Below, in pieces: positions 6,382 to 12,272 of a DNA stretch of 14,286 nt. Each line of letters opens with the position of its first letter. The stretch's first letter is position 1. The translations under genes and the position numbers were made by a program. The notes beneath the pieces are model-generated. The model was given only the letters and a program-made list of their open reading frames with translations, was not told the origin of the DNA and did not search any database. Source of the DNA: Spirochaetota bacterium (GTDB lineage: Bacteria; Spirochaetota; B62-G9; DRHN01); NCBI GenBank assembly GCA_023136305.1, contig JAGLSF010000020.1, positions 1-14,286 on the forward strand, in the 5' to 3' direction.

Positions 6382-7073
6382 GCATTAAGATAATCAGGCT
6401 GTCTAAAACCTATAGAAGCACACAGGAAACAGGAAGAACTGTCAGGGCGCTGACCAACATTACCCTCGACATCAACGAGGGCAGCTCCACCATATTCTAC
6501 GGACCTACCGGAAGCGGAAAGACAACGCTCATACAGCTCATGAGCGGCATACTCAGGCCTACCTACGGCGAGGTTGTACTCAACAGCATTCATACGAGCC
6601 AGGCGAGCGACCGTAATATTACACGCTTCCGTGAAGAGCATATCGGGTATATACCGCAGGAGATACTGCTCATCAGGGACCTCACCGTTCTTGAGAATAT
6701 ACTTACCCCGAACCTGTTCAGGAATGAAACAAGAAAGGCATTGAAGAACAGAGCACTCGATCTGCTCGAACGGCTGGATATGTTTAACCAGCGGCATGTG
6801 AAGCCCTATCAGCTCTCAGGCGGTGAACAAAAAAAGGTCATGATTGCGCGCGCACTCCTCAAGGTGCCGGGATACATTCTGGCGGACGAACCTGTGTCAG
6901 AACTCGACCAGGAATCAGCAAACGATGTTAAAAAGCTGTTCTCCGAGTTCCAGAAAAAGGGTTCAGCCATCGTAGTTGCAAGCCATAAAAAACTTCAAAT
7001 GCGGCACAGGTGTGATATATACTTAATACATAAAGGTCAGATCATTGAATACGCGAGAGGAGGAAGAAGATGA
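6378..7073 (+). CDS. LolD/MacB-type ABC transporter ATP-binding protein
   Basis: ATPase subunit (231 residues) that powers the permease encoded just upstream. Walker A is GPTGSGKT (42-49), the Q-loop is YIPQE (91-95), the signature is LSGGEQ (146-151), Walker B is YILADEP (166-172) with catalytic E171, and the H-loop is SHKK (His203). The fold is closest to the LolD/FtsE/MacB group, which partner FtsX-type permeases. The D-loop region reads EPVSELD where LolD proteins usually have EPTGNLD. The GTG start (6378) is preceded by GAGAGG and overlaps the permease stop by 4 nt; its own stop overlaps the next ATG (ATGA), indicating translational coupling of all three. Substrate is unknown; lipoprotein sorting, lipid or peptide extrusion, and mechanotransmission are all possible. 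Confidence 0.93.
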   Translation: MSIKIIRLSKTYRSTQETGRTVRALTNITLDINEGSSTIFYGPTGSGKTTLIQLMSGILRPTYGEVVLNSIHTSQASDRNITRFREEHIGYIPQEILLIRDLTVLENILTPNLFRNETRKALKNRALDLLERLDMFNQRHVKPYQLSGGEQKKVMIARALLKVPGYILADEPVSELDQESANDVKKLFSEFQKKGSAIVVASHKKLQMRHRCDIYLIHKGQIIEYARGGRR

Positions 7074-7303
7074 ACGCACTCAAACTATCCTGCCGCGGGG
7101 AAAAGTGCGCTGTCGACTTAACACTCGAGATGGAGATAAAAAAGTGCACGACCCAGCTCGACAAGAACAATCCTAATATGTACAACCAGTGCCCCTATCT
7201 GATCGTCGAGGTTTTAGATGAATATCAGAAGGGCGATGTGTGGAACAAGTTTGGGACAATGATCGAGAAGTCGAAACCAAAGAACAAGGACAAGCTCATC
7301 TAA
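7070..7303 (+). CDS. Small Cys-containing hypothetical protein coupled to the ABC transporter
   Basis: A 77-residue protein of unknown family. ATG at 7070 overlaps the ATPase stop (ATGA) and is preceded by GGAGG within GAGAGGAGGAAGAAG, so translation is strongly supported. It has four cysteines (8, 13, 26, 41) in a CxxxxC - C - C pattern in its first half, a mixed acidic/hydrophobic middle, and a Lys-rich tail (KSKPKNKDKLI). There is no signal peptide or membrane segment, so it should be cytosolic. The cysteines could bind a metal or cluster, or be redox-active. Coupling to the transporter suggests an accessory or regulatory role, but that is inference. Between its stop and yggS lies a small GGGC-GAT-GCCC stem (7306-7316) that is too weak to call a terminator. 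Confidence 0.75.
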   Translation: MNALKLSCRGEKCAVDLTLEMEIKKCTTQLDKNNPNMYNQCPYLIVEVLDEYQKGDVWNKFGTMIEKSKPKNKDKLI

Positions 7304-7366
7304 CCGGGCGATGCCCAGAGGCATTTTGTCGATTCAGGCTTGAACCGAGCATCAATGGAGTGTAGC

Positions 7367-8044
7367 GTGTCATCCATCGGAGACAATCTCAACAGGGTGC
7401 AGAACACAATCGACAACACGCTTGCGAAAACCGGGCGCAAGGACAGCGTGACCATTGTTGCGGTAACCAAAACACAACCTTCTGAAGTCATTGGGGCCGC
7501 ACTGCTGGAAGGAATATCCATAATCGGTGAGAACAGAGTACAGGAAGCAGCGCAGAAGCATGAGCTGATTGGTGACAGAGTAAGGTGGCACATGGTCGGA
7601 CACCTGCAGAGGAACAAGGTGAAGCAGGCGGTGCATATATTCGAGATGATTCAGAGCATTGACAAGGTTGAAACTGCAGCGGAAATTGACAAACGGGTAA
7701 ACCGGCGCCTTGATGTACTCATTGAGATAAACTCGAGCGGTGAGGACACGAAATCAGGAGTCGAGCCTGCGGGACTTATTAAACTCGTCGACAGTATTTT
7801 GCCCCTGAACAGCATTCGCATCAGGGGACTCATGACGATCGGCCCTTTCACAGACAACGAAACGCTGATCAGGCAGGCCTTTTCTCTGACGAGGAAGAAA
7901 TACGAGGAGCTTGCCAGCAGGTATAGAGAACTCGAAATAGACACCCTTTCAATGGGAATGAGCGCTGATTACGCGGCAGCTATTGAGGAAGGATCAAACA
8001 TGGTGAGGCTCGGCACCGTTCTGTTCGGCGCCCGGCGCTATTAG
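7367..8044 (+). CDS. yggS: YggS-family pyridoxal phosphate homeostasis protein
   Basis: Cytosolic PLP-binding protein (PLPBP/YggS family, fold-type III, no catalytic activity known) that maintains free PLP and affects amino-acid and keto-acid pools. With a GTG start it has 225 residues, normal for the family. PLP lysine is K35 in VAVTKTQP. IIGENRVQEA (52-61), WHMVGHLQRNK (74-84) and LSMGMSADYAAAIEEGSN (194-211) followed by VRLGTVLFG are family signatures; the last binds the PLP phosphate. Start choice: TTG 7340 and ATG 7355 are in frame upstream, but GGAG (7357-7360) lies 6 nt before GTG 7367, and MSSIGDNLNRVQ matches the usual YggS N-terminus, so 7367 is preferred. It follows the ABC operon by about 60 nt and precedes the DUF167 gene by 15 nt; yggS and DUF167 genes are often neighbours. 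Confidence 0.93.
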   Translation: MSSIGDNLNRVQNTIDNTLAKTGRKDSVTIVAVTKTQPSEVIGAALLEGISIIGENRVQEAAQKHELIGDRVRWHMVGHLQRNKVKQAVHIFEMIQSIDKVETAAEIDKRVNRRLDVLIEINSSGEDTKSGVEPAGLIKLVDSILPLNSIRIRGLMTIGPFTDNETLIRQAFSLTRKKYEELASRYRELEIDTLSMGMSADYAAAIEEGSNMVRLGTVLFGARRY

Positions 8045-8059
8045 ACGGGAAGAGATGGA

Positions 8060-8353
8060 ATGGTACGTATCTCGGTCACTGTGCATCCCGGCAGCTCGCG
8101 AAGGCAGCTCACACTTCGGCCTGACGGTGTTCACCTGTACACCTCAGCGAAGCCCATTGAGGGGAAGGCAAACAGAGAAGCCAGGGACATACTTGCCGAC
8201 TATTTCAGCGTTCCAAAGAGCAGTGTCTCCCTCTTCAGGGGGGACAACTCAAAAAAGAAGGTATTTGAGATCGATACAGACAGGAGCAGACTGGAGAGCA
8301 GCATAGACCCTGCCCTTGTTGACACTTTTACATCATACATCAGAGAGGTTTAG
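8060..8353 (+). CDS. DUF167 / UPF0235 (YggU-like) protein
   Basis: A 97-residue small cytosolic protein of the DUF167 family, of unknown molecular function. The family core is visible as VTVHPGSSRRQL (6-17), the KPIEGKANREARDILADYF segment (31-49; conserved PxxGKAN), and SVSLFRGDNSKKKVFEID (55-72), where the usual GxxSRxK appears as GDNSKKK. The C-terminus is about 20 residues longer than the shortest members. The ATG at 8060 is preceded by GGAAGAG about 8 nt upstream. It lies 15 nt after yggS and its TAG stop is directly followed by the mtnP ATG, so the three genes are almost certainly one operon. A frame at 8055 reads the same region out of register and has no homology. Confidence 0.9.
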   Translation: MVRISVTVHPGSSRRQLTLRPDGVHLYTSAKPIEGKANREARDILADYFSVPKSSVSLFRGDNSKKKVFEIDTDRSRLESSIDPALVDTFTSYIREV

Positions 8354-9226
8354 ATGGCCACGGTCAAAGAAGTGAAGCTTGCATTTATCGGCGGTACTGG
8401 GTTGTATCAGATTGACGGTCTGGAGATTGTAGACAGTGTCGATATTGACACACCTTTCGGTAATCCCTCCGACAGTATCAAAATCGCCCGGTTTGGGGAT
8501 AGGAAGGCCGCATTCCTGCCAAGACACGGTGTGGGACATCGTTATCTCCCAACGGAAATCCCGGTCAAGGCCAATATATGGGCACTTAAGAAGATCGGGA
8601 TCAAAAAAATCATTGCGGTCAGTGCTGTGGGGAGCTTGAAGGAGGAGATACGGCCGCGTGATATCGTCATACCCAATCAAATCATCGACCGTACGAAACA
8701 GAGGCCCAGTACGTTTTTCGGCGATGGGCTGGTGGCGCATCTCGGCTTTGCAGACCCCTTCTGCAGCGAACTCTCCGATCTGCTCTACACGACAGTGAAG
8801 GATTTGGGCTACCGCGTTCATCGTGACGAAACCTATGTCTGTATGGAAGGGCCCATATTCTCTACGAGGGCCGAGAGCAACATGTACCGATCATGGGGCG
8901 GCGGGGTCATCGGCATGACGGCAATACCTGAATCGAAACTCGCACGAGAGGCGGAGCTGTGCTATGCCCTGATCGCCATGTCTACCGATTACGACTGCTG
9001 GAAAGAGGACGAGGAAGATGTGACCATCGAGATGATCGTACAGAACCTGCAGGCCAATACTGCTGCCGCACAATCCGTTATAAAGAAGCTCATGGAAACC
9101 GTTCAGGATGACGTCACCTGTGCCTGCCAGGAGGCGGCGCAGTTTGCCATACTTACAGACCCAAAACTCATACCCGAAGATGTGAAAAATAAACTTGCGC
9201 TTTTCTACAAAAAATACTGGAAGTAA
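8354..9226 (+). CDS. mtnP: S-methyl-5'-thioadenosine phosphorylase
   Basis: Phosphorolysis of 5'-methylthioadenosine, a by-product of polyamine or quorum-signal synthesis and of some radical SAM chemistry, to adenine and methylthioribose 1-phosphate. The 290-residue protein is of normal length. Motifs: phosphate-binding GGTG (13-16) and RHG (57-59), ANIWALKKIGIKKIIAVSAV (73-92), EGPIFSTRAES (165-175), substrate-binding GMTAIPE (187-193), and TDYDCW (211-216). The DxD pair in TDYDCW reads the 6-amino group, favouring adenine-type substrates over inosine-type ones. The ATG abuts the upstream TAG, with GAGAGG as its ribosome-binding site. A strong stem follows. No other methionine-salvage gene is in the window, so the fate of methylthioribose 1-phosphate cannot be told. 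Confidence 0.93.
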   Translation: MATVKEVKLAFIGGTGLYQIDGLEIVDSVDIDTPFGNPSDSIKIARFGDRKAAFLPRHGVGHRYLPTEIPVKANIWALKKIGIKKIIAVSAVGSLKEEIRPRDIVIPNQIIDRTKQRPSTFFGDGLVAHLGFADPFCSELSDLLYTTVKDLGYRVHRDETYVCMEGPIFSTRAESNMYRSWGGGVIGMTAIPESKLAREAELCYALIAMSTDYDCWKEDEEDVTIEMIVQNLQANTAAAQSVIKKLMETVQDDVTCACQEAAQFAILTDPKLIPEDVKNKLALFYKKYWK

Positions 9227-9228
9227 TG

Positions 9229-9254
9229 ATGCTACGCAGCCACTGCGGTAGCAT
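9229..9254 (+). terminator. Stem-loop after mtnP
   Basis: ATGCTACGCAG (9229-9239) pairs with CTGCG plus TAGCAT (9243-9247 and 9249-9254) with one bulged G (9248) and a 3-base CCA loop, giving 11 paired bases. It begins 3 nt after the mtnP stop. The following AATTTG is a poor U-run, so it may pause transcription or protect the mRNA end rather than terminate fully. Confidence 0.5.
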
Positions 9255-9280
9255 AATTTGCAGCTTAGCATGGTACAGGT

Positions 9281-9742
9281 ATGAAAAAGATCTGCGCGAC
9301 CATCACATGTGCTTTGTTATTCATTCTCGCGGTAACAACTGCTTCCGCTGATGATGCCTCGTTTTCCTTAGCACGCCTCCGACCTCTTGCAGGATTTGAA
9401 ACAGCAGCATCTGTTCCAGTGCTGAAGAATGGTGAGGTACACTACCATTACACCACACTTCCCATTCAAGCAGAAGGGATTTTTACTATCCATCCTTTAC
9501 TCGAGGAGGATGGAGAGTATGAGGAAACTCCGTTCAGAAGATTCGAGATCGTCTTCTTTATTTCGACCCCCATGACACTGGCCCTCAGTTTCGCAGGCCT
9601 GGCGGCCTACAAGGCAGCGTCAGGAACCTGGGGCAATTATGAAACCATAGATTTCATATACCTGTCCCTCTCCACATTCTCACTCTCACTCTCAGTGGCA
9701 ATTCACGACTACAGGGTGATTTATAAAAAGAGGGGGACGTAA
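9281..9742 (+). CDS. Hypothetical secreted/membrane protein
   Basis: A 153-residue protein not recognised as a known family. A Sec signal peptide is clear (MKK, hydrophobic core, ASA-DD; cleavage near residue 23). The mature part has a short extracytoplasmic stretch (about 24-87) rich in acidic residues near LLEEDGEYEE. Two hydrophobic segments follow at about 88-112 (ends in AGLAAYKAAS) and 124-141, and the C-terminus is basic (YKKRGT). The likely topology is a periplasmic N-domain anchored by a helical hairpin. Only a weak ribosome-binding site (CAGGT) precedes the ATG. It lies between mtnP and lspA on the same strand but is bracketed by hairpins, so it may be transcribed separately. Identity beyond this cannot be stated. 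Confidence 0.65.
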   Translation: MKKICATITCALLFILAVTTASADDASFSLARLRPLAGFETAASVPVLKNGEVHYHYTTLPIQAEGIFTIHPLLEEDGEYEETPFRRFEIVFFISTPMTLALSFAGLAAYKAASGTWGNYETIDFIYLSLSTFSLSLSVAIHDYRVIYKKRGT

Positions 9743-9800
9743 AGCCTTCCCGGCAGTATATTAAAGTTTGCGTTATATATACAACCCGTGAATGATACGT

Positions 9801-9861
9801 AGCATTATGTTGCACAAAGAAGCATAATGCTGGCGACCTTCGAGTCAGCTCGAAGGCCGCC
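9801..9861 (+). promoter_or_regulatory. Two back-to-back hairpins in the lspA leader
   Basis: Hairpin 1: AGCATTATG (9801-9809) with CATAATGCT (9823-9831), perfect 9 bp with a 13-nt loop. Hairpin 2 starts at the next base: GGCG-A-CCTTCGAG (9832-9844), loop TCAG, CTCGAAGG-C-CGCC (9849-9861), 12 paired bases with one A/C mismatch. No U-run follows. Hairpin 2 ends 43 nt before the lspA start. A weak upstream promoter match exists (TTGCGT 9768-9773, 17 bp, AATGAT 9791-9796), which would place both hairpins in the lspA mRNA leader. They could be the end of the preceding transcript or a regulatory leader. Confidence 0.5.
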
Positions 9862-9904
9862 CTATTACAATTCACGCACATCTTATGATCTTCAGGGATT
9901 CTAC

Positions 9905-10462
9905 ATGAAAGCTTTGAAACTAATCATCCTCGACAAACGGATGCAGACGTTCATGATCGTGGCAGCCGCGGTTATTGCGGCCGATCACCTGGTGAAGTGG
10001 ATCATCAAATCACAGATGCAGCTGAATCAGACGATCAATGTCATTGGAGATTTTTTCACCATTTCATATATCCTCAATTCCGGCATTGCCTTCGGGCTCT
10101 TTGACAGCAACCCTTCTCCCGTCAAGACACCGCTCCTTATCGTCATCTCCTTTATTGCGCTGGGCATTATCCTCTATATCTTTCTCACCCTTCCAAGGGA
10201 CATCAAGGGTGCGGGTCTCTCCATGGGCCTCATATTTGGAGGTGCAATCGGGAACATCGTCGACCGGGTCGTGCGGGGGGAGGTGGTTGACTTCCTCGAT
10301 GTGGACTTTCCTGACATCACCATACGTGTACTGAACATTCACATGACCCGCTGGCCAACCTTCAATATTGCAGATTCGTGCGTGCTGGTGGGGATTACCA
10401 TGCTCCTCGTCATCCTCATTCGCCATGGAGGAAGATCTGAACAGGAACAGCCGGGAACGTAA
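9905..10462 (+). CDS. lspA: Lipoprotein signal peptidase (signal peptidase II)
   Basis: Inner-membrane aspartyl peptidase that removes the signal peptide from diacylglyceryl-modified prolipoproteins. The 185-residue protein has four hydrophobic segments (about 14-34, 74-95, 103-120, 158-173). Family motifs are in order: ADHLVKW (26-32), LNSGIAFGLF (57-66), GGAIGNIVDRVVRGEVVDF (112-130; catalytic D129) and FNIADS (153-158; catalytic D157). The segment between the two catalytic aspartates is about ten residues longer than in E. coli LspA (DITIRVLNIHMTRW). ATG at 9905 is chosen because AGGGA lies about 7 nt upstream and the protein then starts at the usual first helix; the frame is open further upstream but without such support. 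Its 3' end overlaps rluD by 38 nt, implying translational coupling. Confidence 0.95.
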   Translation: MKALKLIILDKRMQTFMIVAAAVIAADHLVKWIIKSQMQLNQTINVIGDFFTISYILNSGIAFGLFDSNPSPVKTPLLIVISFIALGIILYIFLTLPRDIKGAGLSMGLIFGGAIGNIVDRVVRGEVVDFLDVDFPDITIRVLNIHMTRWPTFNIADSCVLVGITMLLVILIRHGGRSEQEQPGT

Positions 10463-11384
10463 ATACGAATACACGGTCACGGACGATGACAGGGATAGAA
10501 GGCTCGATGTATTTTTGGTTGAACGGCTGCCCGATCTCTCCCGCTCTCACATCCAGAAGTACCTGCAAGAGGAAGAGCTGATACTGGTTAACGGCAGTCA
10601 GCGGAAACCCCACTACAAGCTGAAACCGGGTGATGCCATACAGGTCACCATACCCCCACCCAGGGAAACGCATCTCGAATCAACTGATATAAACATCGAT
10701 GTCCTGTACGAGGATGACAGCCTGCTTGTCATCAACAAACAGCCGGGCATTCCCGTGCATCCCTCCCCTGGACACGACACGGACACGATTGTCAACGCCC
10801 TCCTGCACTACTTCGGCAAAACGGGGACACTCTCGAGCATCGGCGGGGAGCTCAGACCGGGTATCGTGCACCGCCTTGACAAGGACACCTCAGGGGTGCT
10901 GCTCATCGCCAAGAACAATACTGCACATGAGAGGATCTCGCTCAGCTTTGCCGAACGGAGGGTAACGAAAACCTACGAGGCATTCGTGAAAGGTGTGGTT
11001 CAGCCCACCATCGGTGTAATCGATGAACCCATCGCCCGGAGCGTGACCCACAGGAAAAAGTTCACCGTTTCAGAGCATGGACGGGAAGCGGTTACGCACT
11101 ACCGCGTCATCGACAGCCTGAACGAGACAAGTTGGCTGAGCCTCACTCCGAAAACGGGAAGAACGCATCAGATCAGAGTACACCTCACCCATATCGGCCA
11201 TCCCATTATAGGCGACCCGATTTATGCCCGCAAGGCCCATCAGTCGGAGTACATCGCCCTCTTTGCAAAGGAGCTCACCGTTACTCATCCAATGTCCGGT
11301 GAACTGGTTACCTTCCGCGTACCCTACCCCGCCCACTTCATCGAACTTGCCAAACGCTACGGCTACAACCTTTCGGAAACCTGA
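10425..11384 (+). CDS. rluD: RluD-family 23S rRNA pseudouridine synthase
   Basis: Isomerises uridine to pseudouridine in large-subunit rRNA (RluA/RluD family). Of 319 residues: an N-terminal S4 RNA-binding domain (about 27-72, RRLDVFLVERLPDLSRSHIQ) and a catalytic domain (about 95-305). The catalytic motif is HRLDKDTSG (149-157; nucleophile D152), preceded by the usual RPGIV, and TGRTHQIRVH (244-253) is the second conserved block. The length and S4 domain fit RluD (positions 1911/1915/1917 in E. coli), although site specificity cannot be read from sequence. ATG at 10425 lies inside lspA with no clear Shine-Dalgarno, so translation probably depends on ribosomes ending lspA; no better downstream start exists. 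lspA-rluD adjacency is common in bacteria. Confidence 0.93.
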   Translation: MEEDLNRNSRERKYEYTVTDDDRDRRLDVFLVERLPDLSRSHIQKYLQEEELILVNGSQRKPHYKLKPGDAIQVTIPPPRETHLESTDINIDVLYEDDSLLVINKQPGIPVHPSPGHDTDTIVNALLHYFGKTGTLSSIGGELRPGIVHRLDKDTSGVLLIAKNNTAHERISLSFAERRVTKTYEAFVKGVVQPTIGVIDEPIARSVTHRKKFTVSEHGREAVTHYRVIDSLNETSWLSLTPKTGRTHQIRVHLTHIGHPIIGDPIYARKAHQSEYIALFAKELTVTHPMSGELVTFRVPYPAHFIELAKRYGYNLSET

Positions 11385-11394
11385 TCAAAATAGA

Positions 11395-11443
11395 GAGAGG
11401 ATCAGGACGGGGATCTGTACTCGCCTGATCCTCTTGTATTTGT
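11395..11443 (+). terminator. Terminator-like hairpin after rluD
   Basis: AGAGGATCAGG (11396-11406) and CCTGATCCTCT (11424-11434) are perfect 11-bp arms, extended by a G-U pair, with a 17-nt loop. TTGTATTTG follows, a moderately U-rich tail. This is the likely end of the lspA-rluD transcript. The stretch 11444-11559 holds no gene or further structure that can be supported. Confidence 0.65.
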
Positions 11444-11559
11444 AGATGAAATCACTGCAAAGAGTGGATTAATTTCTCCTCTATACTGATGTATTTCAAA
11501 TAGATGGAGTTGTATAATTGTACAAGTTGGGCGTCGGGTTTGAACGTGGTTGTTTCATC

Positions 11560-11931
11560 CTACTTGCTTTCATACCCATGCTTACAATCCCGAAAAAGCC
11601 CGGACCCCACACCTGCGAGTATGGCAGCGCCCCTGGCTGCTATCTCAGATGACTCAAAGCGTATCACTTCGCGGTTGAGTACCGCTGTGATAATGGAGCA
11701 CCAGAGATCACTCTTTGCCCCACCGCCAAGAATTTTTACCATAGTTATACGTTTCCCGCATATTTCCTCAATTACCTCAATGTTGCCTCTGATCTGAAAG
11801 GCAACCCCCTCAAGCAGTGACCGGACGATGTCCTCCCTTCCAGTAGAGAGTGTCATGCCGTACAGGAATCCCCGTACTTTCGGGTGAAGATGGGGTGTTC
11901 CCGCACCTTCGAAATGGGGATACGTATCTTC
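11560..11931 (-). pseudogene. C-terminal remnant of an FGGY (xylulokinase-like) sugar kinase
   Basis: An open frame of 123 codons encodes only the last quarter of an FGGY carbohydrate kinase (family length about 500). It includes the conserved PHFEGAGTPHLHPKVRGFLY, then LLEGVAFQIRGNIEV, the ATP-site segment KILGGGAKSDLW, and SEIAARGAAILAGVGSGLFRD. The homologous frame continues upstream of the first ATG (11856) to a TGA at 11934-11932; the preceding sequence in all frames lacks the sugar-binding N-domain (no GIDxGTT motif). It is therefore truncated by deletion, not merely frameshifted. A short fusion frame (11996-11853, start MFWEVVNSLIRKLKMRIPVF) overlaps its 5' end. It lies on the minus strand downstream of the creatininase remnant and thioredoxin reductase. 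Confidence 0.82.
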
Positions 11932-11995
11932 TCATCGAAGACAGGTATCCTCATCTTCAGCTTACGGATGAGGGAGTTTACGACTTCCCAGAACA

Positions 11996-12266
11996 TCACA
12001 TGTCTTTATCGTGGTTATAAAACTCCAAAATAAACTCCCTGTAATTCTTCACGATTTCACCAAAGAGTGCCTTGCCCGTTTCAGCAGTGGCAGCGGTTGG
12101 ATCGCCGTACACACCCGTTTTCGACCAGAGAGACGAGGATGTCGTAGATCATCTGTATCATGGTTTCAGGCTCGCGAAAGGTAATGAGCCCGGGCCACTT
12201 TGCGACCTGCCTCACCGATAGGCAGTCCACACGGGAGGAATTGTGCATCATTGAACTGAATTGCAC
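11996..12266 (-). pseudogene. Internally deleted creatininase-family amidohydrolase remnant
   Basis: Two pieces of a creatininase-type protein lie in different frames. Piece A (12266 to about 12118) contains WPGLITFREPETMIQMIYDI followed by LVSLVEN, matching the family's PGTI...PET...DI..SL segment. Piece B (12118-11996) contains TGVYGDPTAATAETGKALFG and ends FYNHDKDM, matching the family's C-terminal GvxGDP..AT...G segment. The roughly 100 residues normally between them, including the NGHGGN metal/catalytic region, are gone, with the junction at AACGGGTGTG. The N-terminal metal-binding region (GSTEQHG) is also missing. Piece B's TGA overlaps an ATG (TGATG) of the next frame, a trace of former operon structure. 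Loss of function is near certain. Confidence 0.78.
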
Positions 12267-12272
12267 GGGTCT

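Noticed and set aside
8055..8306. Alternative 83-codon frame over the DUF167 gene
   Set aside because: Out of frame with the conserved PxxGKAN block of the DUF167 protein, so it is a shadow.
8290..8353. SAM or purine riboswitch before mtnP
   Set aside because: There is no intergenic space; mtnP abuts the DUF167 stop codon.
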